From Alicyclobacillus mali (GTDB taxonomy: Bacteria; Bacillota; Bacilli; Alicyclobacillales; Alicyclobacillaceae): 64,000 nt of DNA. This document shows positions 34,981 to 44,133 of the stretch, piece after piece. The position numbers and the translations under genes were made by a program. Each line of letters begins with the position of its first letter. Position 1 is the first letter of the stretch. The notes below the pieces were generated by a model. It was not told the DNA's origin, searched no databases, and worked only from the letters and a program-made list of their open reading frames with translations. Where the stretch lies: assembly GCF_017329565.1 (NCBI RefSeq), contig NZ_JAFMTT010000005.1, one strand, 5' to 3'.

Positions 34981-35931
34981 CGGGCAGGGCGCGGCGACAG
35001 AAAACGGATCCGGGATGAGAATCCGCTGCGCTTCAGCGTCCGACACGCCGGCGTACAAATGCGCCGTGCCGTCCTCGTACCGCACAAGGCCGCCGCTGAA
35101 CACCACATCCGCGAGTTCCGGCCGCTTCGCCTCGCCGCCCAGGAAATCGCTGCGCTCGGCGATGACACGAACCGGCGTCACGACGTCCTCGTCGAAGTGA
35201 AGCGCGAAGCACATGGCCTTGTAATGGAGCGCGCCATCCTCGGAGCGATACGCGATGTGGCCCAAAACGCCGATGCTGCCGTCGTCGAGGCGCTGCGCCT
35301 CGTTCACGCCGCCCCACTCCCCGGGATGAAACCGATCCGGCAAAATTTCCGCCTTGAGAATGGAATCCGGCGACAGATCATCGAGCGAAGACAAAATCGT
35401 CCACCCAATTTGCGCCTGGCCGCCGTACCTACTGCCGTTTGGGCGGGTGAACACGCCCACGCGCCCGTCCGGAAGCTCCACGAGGCGAATGTCCTTCATC
35501 CACTGCGGTCCGACGGCAAAAAGCCGCAGGTCCCCCACCGATTCACCGCGGTAAAACACGGTGCGGTATTCGATCTCGTAGTTGTGAAACGGATTCGTCC
35601 AGATCTCCACGCCGCCGAACACCAATTCCCCGTGGATGCGCGCGTGAAACGGGTCCTGCAGCCCGCGGAACGTCCGCACTTCTTCAACCCGAGACCACAC
35701 GCCGTCCGGCGTCTCATGGAAAAAGATCACTTCGGAAAACTCACTGTCGCGTGGCTCCACGCGAGCCGGAATGACGGCCCGACCCTCATCGATCAGTGGC
35801 GCCGCGATGTTGTACACGTCGCGCCCGTCGACGCCGCGAAAGCGAATCTTCTCAGCTCGAAACACCTGTCGATGCTGCCGATACTCCTGTGCAAGCCACT
35901 CGCATGGCTTCGCGGCACTGATGGATTTCAC
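34963..35931 (-). CDS. DUF1861-family protein (beta-propeller, possibly mannoside-active)
   Basis: 322 residues from a GTG behind AGGGAG at a 9-base spacing. Family-like features are DVYNIAAPLIDEGRAVIPARVEPRDSE, MKDIRLVELPDGRVGVFTRPNG, EWGGVNEAQRLDDGSIGVLGHIAY and LADVVFSGGLVRYEDGTAHLYAGVSDAEAQRI. These match my recollection of DUF1861, a family related to GH130 and to the Leishmania mannan transferase/phosphorylases. No signal peptide, so cytoplasmic. Activity is inferred only at family level. The window also holds a GH130-type gene at 8260, far away. Confidence 0.72.
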   Translation of the reverse strand: MKSISAAKPCEWLAQEYRQHRQVFRAEKIRFRGVDGRDVYNIAAPLIDEGRAVIPARVEPRDSEFSEVIFFHETPDGVWSRVEEVRTFRGLQDPFHARIHGELVFGGVEIWTNPFHNYEIEYRTVFYRGESVGDLRLFAVGPQWMKDIRLVELPDGRVGVFTRPNGSRYGGQAQIGWTILSSLDDLSPDSILKAEILPDRFHPGEWGGVNEAQRLDDGSIGVLGHIAYRSEDGALHYKAMCFALHFDEDVVTPVRVIAERSDFLGGEAKRPELADVVFSGGLVRYEDGTAHLYAGVSDAEAQRILIPDPFSVAAPCPLEMEA

Positions 35932-36226
35932 CCTTGGGCACTCCCTTGATGTAGTACACATTGTATGCAAAGCGACGCCGCCAACGCGCGCGAAACGAGG
36001 CGCGATCCGGCGGCTTGTACGAAAGACGCCGGCGTGCGCGAAAAAGTTCCTCATTCGCCCACGCGGCTCGCGCGGCGCGCAGACTTCCGACGGAATCAGC
36101 CCCAGCATACTGGCTTTGGCCCAGCGATTCAAGACCGAGCGTATTCCGTTTGGCCCGATCTCGCCGCGCGAAACGCACGGTAGCCCGCCTCCTGCCCAGA
36201 CCGCGGTCTGGCCGCCCGCGTCAACC
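35932..36226. other. Intergenic region with a 16-bp perfect palindrome
   Basis: No convincing gene. Near the left side, TACAAT upstream of the DUF1861 start may be a -10 box, without a clear -35. At 36196-36211, CCAGACCGCGGTCTGG is a perfect palindrome 15 bases after the end of the minus-strand gene at 36227. It could be a terminator stem or a protein-binding site. Confidence 0.5.
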
Positions 36227-37171
36227 CTACGGATGGCGAATCGGCGCGCGAAACGCCGGCACGATCGCCCGCTTTTCATCTGGCGAATGGGCTTGATGCA
36301 GCGCCGCGTCCGGGCCGGCCACAGCCGTCGCGCTCCCAGGCTGTGGCGACGGCGTCGCCGCCTGGCTCGTGGCCGAAGCCGCCGCAATACTGCTCGCGGG
36401 CACCATGGCGTTCGAATCCGCGCCGTAGTTCAGACCTCCGACCGCCATTCCCGTCGCCATGGGAATGGCCTGGCGCATGGCCTGCACGTCGCGCGCCACG
36501 TCGGCCGCGGTGATGGACGGCGTCGGTTCGTTCTCCTGCGTCACGGCCCAGACCCCGGCGCCCTGTGCTTCGAGCTGGTTGAGCGCGGCGAGATCGCGCG
36601 ATGGTGCGTTGTTCGGGTATTCGACGGCGGGCTGGCGCGAGGCCATGTACCAGTCCTCCGCCACGTACGCATCGCCCGAGCCAAGACCCACGCCGAGCGC
36701 GTCCGTTGGGTCCCAGGCGTTCACGGCGACGCGCAGGCCGAGCGCGTGCACCTGCGCGACGGCCCACGCGCGGAGCGCCCGCGGAACGCCGTAATTGGAA
36801 CCGGCGAGATCGAGGAAGATGCCGCGCACGCCGAGTGCCTTCCATTCATTGAATTCCTGGGCCAGTTGCGGCATGGGAATGGGGTTCGATCCGTCCGACA
36901 GGTTCACGTAGCCATAAAACGAAATGGAGGCATTCGCAGAGATGAGCTGTGTCACCGCCTGCTGATTGGCGTAACCAGAAGATTCGGAATCCGCACCAAG
37001 AACAATGGCTTGATACCCCTGAACCTCCATAGCGGTGTCAGGCGTGACCCAGCCGTAATAGAACCCCACAGGGGCCGGTTGCGCGCTGGACGCGGCCCAT
37101 GCGAAAGTGGGATGCAACATGAACGAGGCGGTGCCGAGGCCGACGAGATACGTGCGAGCGCGGCGCAGCAT
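36227..37171 (-). CDS. Secreted TIM-barrel-like protein (putative glycoside hydrolase)
   Basis: 314 residues with a signal peptide (YLVGLGTASFMLHPTFAWAASSA). The mature part shows the alternating strand/helix pattern of small glycosidase barrels: VGFYYGWVTP, AIVLGADS, ISFYGYVNLSDGS, GVRGIFLDLAGSNYGVP, GLRVAVNAWDPTD, DAYVAEDWYMAS. The Asp in FLDLAG and the Glu in VAEDW sit at positions typical of catalytic acids in GH114-like families. The tail is Ala/Ser/Pro-rich. GGGAGGAAGG precedes the ATG. Family assignment is tentative. Confidence 0.6.
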   Translation of the reverse strand: MLRRARTYLVGLGTASFMLHPTFAWAASSAQPAPVGFYYGWVTPDTAMEVQGYQAIVLGADSESSGYANQQAVTQLISANASISFYGYVNLSDGSNPIPMPQLAQEFNEWKALGVRGIFLDLAGSNYGVPRALRAWAVAQVHALGLRVAVNAWDPTDALGVGLGSGDAYVAEDWYMASRQPAVEYPNNAPSRDLAALNQLEAQGAGVWAVTQENEPTPSITAADVARDVQAMRQAIPMATGMAVGGLNYGADSNAMVPASSIAAASATSQAATPSPQPGSATAVAGPDAALHQAHSPDEKRAIVPAFRAPIRHP

Positions 37172-37354
37172 GTTCCTTCCTCCCCTTGGCCAACGCGCAG
37201 GAGTTGCGCGTGCGCGGATGATGAACCACGATGCAGCGGGAAGCGTTCGACCGCGTTCTACCCGATTCGACTTTCATTTGTGGAATTCTCCGCGCGCGAG
37301 GAATCTCCTGCCACTCGACCAGCCGCCTCTGCAAATGATGCAAACGCCCTTGTG

Positions 37355-39439
37355 TCACGGTGACTTCTCGGGAATGAGATATGCCGGCGAGGAGAACCAG
37401 CTCTGCGGGATCCGCGTGCTCGTCCACTGGCTCTTCGGCATCCATGGCTCGTGGTGCTCGTCGAAATACGCGTCGATCATCTTCCGCGCGATGATGGCTG
37501 AAAACTGCGCGCCATAGCCCCCGCCCGGCGCCATCACGGCCACGGACACCAGCGGATGATTGAGCGGCGCGTAACAAATGAACACCGAATTGTCCGTGCG
37601 CTGGCCGTTCATCACAATCTGCGCCGTCCCAGTCTTGCCCGCTGCCTCATAGTGTGCCCCAAGGAAGGCGTAGTACGCCGTCCCGGCCGGGTTGGACGTC
37701 ACGCCGTGCATGCCCTGCTTCACCAAATTCCATTCCCACAGCTTCGCCTTCACCACGCCCTCCACCTGCGGCTTGTAGGTGAAAATCGGCTTCTCCCCGT
37801 TCTTGGGCGTGCCATTCGGCGCGTACACGCGCTCCAACAGGTGTGGCTTCAACCGAATACCCTGATCGGCTAGCGTCATGGCGTAGACCGCGAGTTGAAT
37901 GGGACTGAACATCTGCGACTGCCCAATGTCCGCATCCGCAAGGCTGGCGGGCGATCCGTAGTTCACGTACTGGCCCGTCTTGCGAATGGACGCCTCGCTC
38001 GCCTGCAGATTGTACGGAACCTGAATGTTGCCTTTCTGATAGTCCTCGATGAAAAATTCGCCCGGAACCTCGTACGGCAGATCGATGCCCGTCTTCGTGC
38101 CAAGCCCAAAATCCTCTTCCTCTTGAAAGATCTGATTGATGCCCTTGGCGAAGTCCGTGTCGAGATAATGCTGGTACGATCCCGCCGACGCCGGATACGT
38201 GCCGCCGGACGTGTCGCTCGATCCCAGCCACTTGCCCAGGCGCAGCCCAACTTCGTACATGAACACGTCGCTTGAGACCGTGAGCGCCTCCACGGGATTC
38301 ACCCACCCGAACGCAATCCCGCCGTCCTCGTGAATGATCTGCGTGCCCACGTAAATGTAGCCGTTGTCGAGAATGCGCGTCTGCGGATTCACTACGCCCG
38401 CGTTCATCGCCGCGATGAGGTTGGCGGGCTTCACCGTCGATCCGGGGTAGTTGATGGCCTGAATCGCGTAATTCATCTGTGCACCGGACGTCTCGAGGTA
38501 ATGCGCATGTTTTACATAGGAACCATTCACGTACCAATTCGGGTCCAGATATGGGTAGCTGGCCATGGCGATCACGCCACCCGTCTGCACGTTGAGCATC
38601 ACCGCTGCGACATAGGAGATGTGCTGCCCGGTGGACGAAGCGAGCATTTGCTGAATAATCTCCTGCGTTGCCGCCTGCTCGCGCCCATCCAGGGTGAGCT
38701 GGATATTGTCGCCTCCCACGGGCTTGACCTCCTTCATCACGCCGAGCCCTGCCCCCGTGCTGTTGATGGCGACGAGGCGATATCCTGGCTTCCCCTGAAG
38801 AAGGTGTTCATACTCGTACTCGAGCCCCGTCTCTCCCACCTGCTGATTGTCCAAGTAGCCTGGATACTGCCCCACGTTCTGGGCGGTGATGGCGCCGACG
38901 TAGCCGAGCACTTGCCCGGCGAGATCGCCATATGGATACTGGCGCTCGTAGTCCTGAGTGACCTGAATGCCCGGAAGCTCGGCCTCATGTTCCACGACGA
39001 ACGCCACCTGCGCATCGCTGACATGCGTGGCCAGGGTCACCTGCAGGGCGGACGCGTTGGAGGTCATCGTCTGATACAGGGCGCTCGGAGTGGTCTCGAG
39101 AACAGGCGCCAGCAACTGCGCCTCCCGCCGAAGGGTAGCGCTTGGGATCGGGCGAGATCGCACGAGCTCGATTTTTACGACCGGCACATCCCAAGCCAGC
39201 ACCTGGCCGTTCGCATCGTAGATCCAGCCGCGCTGGGGCAGCACCGGAATGCGCGCGTAGTGGATGACCTGCTCGCTGGCCCGGTATTCCGCACCTTGCA
39301 CGACCTGGACCTCTCCGAGGCGGACAATGAGGGAACTCAGAGCGAGGAAGACGCCCCCGTATAAGACCCCCAGCCGCGCGCGATGCTGGCGCACAAGATC
39401 CGCTCGCCTGACCCGACCATCCCGTCTCCGACGTCGCAT
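37355..39439 (-). CDS. Class B penicillin-binding protein (PBP2/FtsI type transpeptidase)
   Basis: 694 residues. One N-terminal membrane helix (LGVLYGGVFLALSSLIVRL) is followed by a dimerisation domain with VLPQRGWIYDANGQVLA and ETGLEYEYEHLLQGKPG. The transpeptidase domain has the catalytic SxxK in YPGSTVKP (Ser334, Lys337), SSD in the SxN position (SSDVFMYEVG) and KTG in AAGKTGTAQ. It cross-links peptidoglycan. GGGAG stands before the ATG. The murE-like gene lies just upstream on the same strand, a common arrangement in cell-wall clusters. PBP2 (elongation) and PBP3 (division) are not separable here. Confidence 0.9.
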   Translation of the reverse strand: MRRRRRDGRVRRADLVRQHRARLGVLYGGVFLALSSLIVRLGEVQVVQGAEYRASEQVIHYARIPVLPQRGWIYDANGQVLAWDVPVVKIELVRSRPIPSATLRREAQLLAPVLETTPSALYQTMTSNASALQVTLATHVSDAQVAFVVEHEAELPGIQVTQDYERQYPYGDLAGQVLGYVGAITAQNVGQYPGYLDNQQVGETGLEYEYEHLLQGKPGYRLVAINSTGAGLGVMKEVKPVGGDNIQLTLDGREQAATQEIIQQMLASSTGQHISYVAAVMLNVQTGGVIAMASYPYLDPNWYVNGSYVKHAHYLETSGAQMNYAIQAINYPGSTVKPANLIAAMNAGVVNPQTRILDNGYIYVGTQIIHEDGGIAFGWVNPVEALTVSSDVFMYEVGLRLGKWLGSSDTSGGTYPASAGSYQHYLDTDFAKGINQIFQEEEDFGLGTKTGIDLPYEVPGEFFIEDYQKGNIQVPYNLQASEASIRKTGQYVNYGSPASLADADIGQSQMFSPIQLAVYAMTLADQGIRLKPHLLERVYAPNGTPKNGEKPIFTYKPQVEGVVKAKLWEWNLVKQGMHGVTSNPAGTAYYAFLGAHYEAAGKTGTAQIVMNGQRTDNSVFICYAPLNHPLVSVAVMAPGGGYGAQFSAIIARKMIDAYFDEHHEPWMPKSQWTSTRIPQSWFSSPAYLIPEKSP

Positions 39440-39499
39440 GTCTCTCCCACTCCCTCGATGTCTTTATGTCGTTCTTATCGCACGCCTGTAAAATTCGCC

Positions 39500-40981
39500 T
39501 CAAATCGCACCGGCGCCGGGTCTCCGCCTCAACGCCTCGCGGACCATGTCTTCATCCGTGCGCTCAAGCCGGAGCGCCCCGATCACCTGAAACGATTCGT
39601 GACCGCGCCCGGTGATCACCACGACATCTCCATCGCTCGCTTCCAGCACTGCTTGCTCGATGGCTTGTGCGCGGTCCAGCACGACGTCACACTTGGCGCC
39701 GTAGACCTGACGCGCGCCAGACAAAATCTCATCAGCGATGCGCGCAGGTTCTTCGGAATAGGAATTATCCGTCGTGACCAAGACGCGATCCGCCAACGAT
39801 GCCGCGATGAATCCCATTTCGGGCCGCTTACCCTTGTCGCGCTCGCCTCGTCCGCCAAAGACGAGCCACACCCGTCCGAGCTTCCACTGGCGCGCAGTGT
39901 TCAGAAGTTGGTACAGCGCATCTGGCGTGTGAGCGTAATCCACGACGACCGTCGGGCCACGCTCGGGGCGAATGACGTGCATTCGGCCGGGAACGCTTGG
40001 CAACGTCGACATGACACCGTGGATGGCATCTGCCGGCAGACCCAAGGCGTGTGCAGCCGCCACAACGGCGAGGAGGTTGTACACGTTGTACACCCCAGGG
40101 TGCGAGAGAATGCCCTCGAATTCCTCACCACCGGGAAGCTGAACGGACAACCGAGTATGCCATCCGTCCGTCTCCACCACGCGCCCTCGGACGCCGCCCG
40201 CATGCAAACCGTACGTGATAATGGGGGCAACACAGCTTTCGGCCATGACGTCCGCATAAGGGTCGTCTCGGTTCAAAACGGCGCCCAATTTGTCGGAGGA
40301 CAGCCCGCTGAAGAGACGGGCTTTTGCGGCCGCATAGTTCGCCATAGAACCGTGAAAGTCCAAGTGTTCCCTGGTGAGATTGGTGAAGATGGCGAGATCG
40401 AAGTCCACGTCCGACGTGCGATGCTGAACGATGCCGTGCGACGAGACCTCGATGACCGCATGGGTGCATCCCGCATCGACCATCTCGCGCAATGCACGGT
40501 GAAGCTTGGGCGCTTCCAGCGTCGTCAGTTCCGCCGGCACCGTTCGGAGCCCGGTCTCATTGCTCACACTGGACAGCATGCCGACGCGCAGGCCTACAGA
40601 TCGCAACATGTGTGTCAACCAATGGACACACGTCGTCTTGCCGTTCGTCCCTGTGACGCCGACGACCGTGAGACGCCGCGACGGAAACCCGTACGCCCTG
40701 TTCGACAGCGCACTCGCGGCCCTCCGCGAGGAAGGTACTTGCACATACGGAACGCCCGGCGGTATGTCGATCGATGAGGCGTCCTCCTCCCCCACCACGC
40801 ACACGGCCCCACGCGCCACCGCCTCGCGGATGAACGCGTGCCCGTCCCAGCGCCGGCCACGAACGGCCACATAGAGATCCCCCGGCCGTACCTCGCGCGA
40901 ATCCATGGCCACGCCTCGAATCCGTCCCTCGTTCCAAAGGTCTTCCCAATGCGTTGTCCCACGCGTCAACGCGACATGCAC
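39500..40981 (-). CDS. murE: MurE-like UDP-N-acetylmuramoyl-tripeptide synthetase
   Basis: 493 residues with Mur ligase layout: N-terminal UDP-binding domain (VAMDSREVRPGDLYVAVRG), ATP-binding GVTGTNGKTT near 108-117, EVSSHGI, the carbamylated-lysine motif ANYAAAKARLF, NVYNLLAVVAA, VVDYAHTPDAL and FGGRGERDKGKRPEMG. It adds the third residue to the cell-wall stem peptide. The substrate-selecting DNPR of meso-DAP ligases is replaced by DNSY at about 405-408, so the amino acid added cannot be assumed. The GTG start has a poor ribosome site. Upstream of PBP2 in the same direction. Confidence 0.85.
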   Translation of the reverse strand: MHVALTRGTTHWEDLWNEGRIRGVAMDSREVRPGDLYVAVRGRRWDGHAFIREAVARGAVCVVGEEDASSIDIPPGVPYVQVPSSRRAASALSNRAYGFPSRRLTVVGVTGTNGKTTCVHWLTHMLRSVGLRVGMLSSVSNETGLRTVPAELTTLEAPKLHRALREMVDAGCTHAVIEVSSHGIVQHRTSDVDFDLAIFTNLTREHLDFHGSMANYAAAKARLFSGLSSDKLGAVLNRDDPYADVMAESCVAPIITYGLHAGGVRGRVVETDGWHTRLSVQLPGGEEFEGILSHPGVYNVYNLLAVVAAAHALGLPADAIHGVMSTLPSVPGRMHVIRPERGPTVVVDYAHTPDALYQLLNTARQWKLGRVWLVFGGRGERDKGKRPEMGFIAASLADRVLVTTDNSYSEEPARIADEILSGARQVYGAKCDVVLDRAQAIEQAVLEASDGDVVVITGRGHESFQVIGALRLERTDEDMVREALRRRPGAGAI

Positions 40982-41203
40982 CTCTCATCACTCGAGCAGG
41001 ATTGTCCGCGGAGGAAGCATAGGTGTCGTCGTTCAAATTCGGCTTGGAACCTTCGCCTTGCTCGCCAGCCGGATCGACTTCTTCAAAACCGAAATTGATG
41101 TTTGTTCCGTATGAAAGACATAGAAGGGCGTGACCTGGTTTCGACACCCGGCTCGGCACGCGATGGCCTCGCCCCATCACGCAGCATGGGAGGAGGATGC
41201 GCG

Positions 41204-41485
41204 ATGTTCAGTAACATCGGCTGGTCAGGCGCGCTGCTGATCGTCGTCGCCGCCCTATTTGTCTTTGGGCCGAAGAAGCTCCCCGAACTCGGGCGATCCG
41301 TCGGCCACTTCCTGCGCGAATTTCGCACCGCGCTCGGCGATCGCGACGGAGACGCGCCAGCGCCGCCTTCGCCCGCGAAGGGAGCGGCGCCGGAGGAGCC
41401 CTCCCGAAGCTCGAGCGAGCGCGCAGCAATGGAGCAGGCTGCGACGGTGCCCGAATCGCCCGGAGAGCGTGGCGCGCGCCCATGA
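41204..41485 (+). CDS. tatA: Sec-independent translocase subunit TatA
   Basis: 93 residues. A short N-terminal membrane helix (WSGALLIVVAALFVFGPKKLPELG) with the conserved FGP hinge is followed by the amphipathic helix RSVGHFLREFRTALG and an Ala/Pro/Glu-rich tail. The ATG at 41204 has AGGAGG seven bases upstream; the longer open frame lacks similarity. It overlaps tatC by four bases. TatA forms the pore for folded twin-arginine substrates. Confidence 0.93.
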   Translation: MFSNIGWSGALLIVVAALFVFGPKKLPELGRSVGHFLREFRTALGDRDGDAPAPPSPAKGAAPEEPSRSSSERAAMEQAATVPESPGERGARP

Positions 41486-42222
41486 GCGCATGGGAAACCC
41501 ACCTCCGCGCGCTGAGGAGGCTCCTGATTCGAGCAGCCATCGCCTACGCGGTCTTGTTTGCGGCGGCGGTGGCCTGGCTGCCTGTTCTCATCCGCGATGC
41601 CATGCGACCCGTGCATCAACTGCACGTTGCCCTCATCGTCACGACCCTGGACGAGGTCGTCGTGCAAGATTTGAAACTGGCGCTCTCCCTCGCCTTCTTC
41701 GCCGCGCTGCCCTACTTGCTGTATGAGGCGTGGAGATTCGTCGCGCCGGCCTTGACCGTCTCCGAGCGACGCCTCGTACGCGCGGGACTGGCGGCGGGCC
41801 TCTTGCTGTTTGCGGCTGGCGCCGCCTTCGCGTGGTGGGTGGTCGTGCCGCGACTCGTGCGCTACCTGGTCGCCCTTGCGGCGTGGTCCCACCTCGGCGT
41901 CTACCTGCGCTACGGAAGTTATCTGTCGTTCGTCGGCACCGTGGTGCTCGCGTTTGGCGCCGCGTTTGAGCTTCCCGTACTCGTGGCGTGCGGCACCACG
42001 ATGGGCCTTCTGACCCCGAGCGCGCTGCGCGCCAAGCGCAAGTACGCCTACTTCGCCCTGGTGATCGTCGGCGTCCTCATCAGCCCGCCGGAGCTCATCG
42101 CCCATCTCACGGTGACCGTGCCGCTTTTCGCCCTGTACGAGGCCAGCGTCGCCCTCGCGTCCGTCATCCATCGCCGCAAGTCGCGCGACACGGCGCGGAC
42201 CACCGCGCTCTCGGAGGGGTGA
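41482..42222 (+). CDS. tatC: Sec-independent translocase subunit TatC
   Basis: 246 residues and six membrane helices. HLRALRRLLIRAA is the conserved TatC N-terminus; FFAALPYLLYEAWRFVAPALTVSERR and FGAAFELPVLV with the functional Glu follow. TatC is the receptor for twin-arginine signals. The start codon overlaps the tatA stop (ATGA). The gene is followed after four bases by a molybdopterin oxidoreductase, probably its substrate. Confidence 0.94.
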   Translation: MSAWETHLRALRRLLIRAAIAYAVLFAAAVAWLPVLIRDAMRPVHQLHVALIVTTLDEVVVQDLKLALSLAFFAALPYLLYEAWRFVAPALTVSERRLVRAGLAAGLLLFAAGAAFAWWVVVPRLVRYLVALAAWSHLGVYLRYGSYLSFVGTVVLAFGAAFELPVLVACGTTMGLLTPSALRAKRKYAYFALVIVGVLISPPELIAHLTVTVPLFALYEASVALASVIHRRKSRDTARTTALSEG

Positions 42223-42226
42223 GACC

Positions 42227-43351
42227 ATGCCATCCGCGCCTTCCAAGGCCCGGCGCTGGCCGAGGCCCTTACGCTACCTGCACCACTACACCATCGTCTC
42301 GTTCGCGCTCCTCGTCGCGAGCGGCCTCGCGCTGTACCTTCCGGCAATTCACCGATTCATGATCCCGTACATCCCGTTGGTCTACCGACTGCACATCCTG
42401 CTCGGCCTCGTGTTTGCCGTCACGCTCTTGGTGCCGTTTGTCCGCGTGCTCCCGAAGGGACGGCGAATTTCAAAGTGGGACTGGACCCTCCCCGTCCTGC
42501 TCGGCAGCCCCATCGTCGCAACCGGGATCATGCTGTGGTGGGTGTCCGCGTTTCCATCAGGCATGCGCAGCCGCGCGTTCACGTGGCACGGCTGGCTCAC
42601 CGCCTGCCTCGGGACGTGGATCCTCATCCACGCGTTCCTGAAGGTCACCGGCATTCGGCCCCGCTCCCGCCTGTTGTACGAGCGCGTGGACTGGGAGCGG
42701 CGGCGGTTCCTCGTGTCGCTCGCCACCGGCGCGCTCGGTGCGCTGGTCCTCACCGCGGTCGATCCGGCCGCCTGGCTTCGCAGCCTGCGAAGCGCGTCAA
42801 GAACCGGATCGACAGGACCCCCGCCCGGCGTGCAGACCTTCCCGGCGTACTACACGGTGGTCAATGGCTACCCAGAGATCGACGTCGCGCGCTATCGTTT
42901 GGTGGTGGACGGGGAGGTGGAACACCCGCTCTCGCTCACGTACGCGGAATTGCAATCCCTTGCGGCCGTCCACGAAACGCAAAACTTCCAGTGTGTGACG
43001 GGTTGGAGCGTGCCGAACGTCCGCTGGAAGGGCGTGCACCTGAGCCAACTCGCCCTGCTCGCCAAGCCGCGTTCCAGCGTGCAGTACGTCCATTTCTACT
43101 CCGGCGACGGGGTGTACACGGAGTGTCTCCGACTTGCGGAGGCGTTCGACCCGACCGTGCTTTTGGCGTACGAGATGGACGGCGCGCCTCTCTTGCGGGA
43201 ACAGGGCTATCCGCTACGCCTGGTGGTCCCGAAGATGTACGGGTACAAGTCCATCAAGTGGGTGGTGCGCGTGAGCTTCTCGGCCGAGCCCATCACGGGC
43301 TACTGGGAGCACTTCGGCTATCCCGCCGAGGCGTATTTCGGATCTCGCTGA
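42227..43351 (+). CDS. Cytochrome b561-like membrane domain fused to a sulfite-oxidase-type molybdopterin domain
   Basis: 374 residues. The first 150 contain four membrane helices with histidines placed for haem binding (His20, His56, His121, His135 among them). Residues 157-163 read ERRRFLV and are followed by a hydrophobic helix (LATGALGALVLTAV), which looks like an internal twin-arginine signal. The C-terminal 180 residues form the oxidoreductase molybdopterin domain, with the cofactor cysteine in NFQCVTGW (Cys256). This recalls MsrP/MsrQ (YedYZ), here in one chain: haem membrane part passing electrons to an external Mo enzyme. The start follows GGAGGGG four bases after tatC. Substrate unknown. 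Confidence 0.82.
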   Translation: MPSAPSKARRWPRPLRYLHHYTIVSFALLVASGLALYLPAIHRFMIPYIPLVYRLHILLGLVFAVTLLVPFVRVLPKGRRISKWDWTLPVLLGSPIVATGIMLWWVSAFPSGMRSRAFTWHGWLTACLGTWILIHAFLKVTGIRPRSRLLYERVDWERRRFLVSLATGALGALVLTAVDPAAWLRSLRSASRTGSTGPPPGVQTFPAYYTVVNGYPEIDVARYRLVVDGEVEHPLSLTYAELQSLAAVHETQNFQCVTGWSVPNVRWKGVHLSQLALLAKPRSSVQYVHFYSGDGVYTECLRLAEAFDPTVLLAYEMDGAPLLREQGYPLRLVVPKMYGYKSIKWVVRVSFSAEPITGYWEHFGYPAEAYFGSR

Positions 43352-43427
43352 AACCGAAGCGGCGTTGCGCCTCGTATGGACAGGTGAAATGGGCGTGAAG
43401 CCCGAAACGAAAGAGGAGGTAGATTTC

Positions 43428-44069
43428 ATGGGTCAGGGGAACTGGAAGCACGCACTTGGGGCTGCCGCAGCCGTGATGGCGGCGTCGGCCATCGCAGTCT
43501 CGCCGGTCTTTGCCGCCGCGAAGGCGCCGAAGGCGAGTCACGGAGAGGCGAGCATGAGCCCAGCCGTGGTGATGGCGGGCAAGCTGTACGGCAACATTCC
43601 CAACGTGGTGATTCGCGGCGTGCCGGCGGGCAAGGCGCCGTGGGTGGTGGACGGATCGTACCAACTGAAGAGCAGCCTGTTCACGGCGAGCGGCAAGTGG
43701 CTCATCATTCCGAAGCAGGGCTACCTGGAGAACGGCCAGCCGGTTCCGGCCAAGATTGGCGGCACCACCAACGGCATCGCGGAGGTCGGGGCGGAGATCA
43801 CGTTCGCCAATGCATCGCCCATCGTGCTGCCGCCGGTAAAGCTCGACAGCCAGGGCGACTTCTCGTTCCACGACGCCATCCAGTGGCCAAAGGGGGCCGC
43901 GCAGCCGGTGGTGCTCATCGGACCTGAGAAGAACGGCCAACTCGTCGCGTGGTTTGCGGCGTCCGACTTCCTCGCGGATTACGGCCAGGCAACGGGCACC
44001 GCATGGATGAACGCGGCGAAGCCCGTGAAGACCACCGTCGCGCACGAGCACGCGGGCGCCAAGAAGTGA
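43428..44069 (+). CDS. Secreted protein of unknown function
   Basis: 213 residues. The signal peptide is HALGAAAAVMAASAIAVSPVFAAA. The mature part is a beta-rich domain beginning with a His/Ser/Met-containing segment (KASHGEASMSPAVVMAGKLYGNIPN) and ending in VAHEHAGAKK. AGAGGAGG precedes the ATG. It sits between the molybdopterin oxidoreductase and the ECF sigma gene, so it may be a partner or target of that redox system. No family recognised. Confidence 0.75.
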   Translation: MGQGNWKHALGAAAAVMAASAIAVSPVFAAAKAPKASHGEASMSPAVVMAGKLYGNIPNVVIRGVPAGKAPWVVDGSYQLKSSLFTASGKWLIIPKQGYLENGQPVPAKIGGTTNGIAEVGAEITFANASPIVLPPVKLDSQGDFSFHDAIQWPKGAAQPVVLIGPEKNGQLVAWFAASDFLADYGQATGTAWMNAAKPVKTTVAHEHAGAKK

Positions 44070-44133
44070 GATCATCACGCCATCCGCGCCGCCGCGGCAC
44101 ACGCGCCGTGGCGGTGCGCGAGGAGAGAATTGC

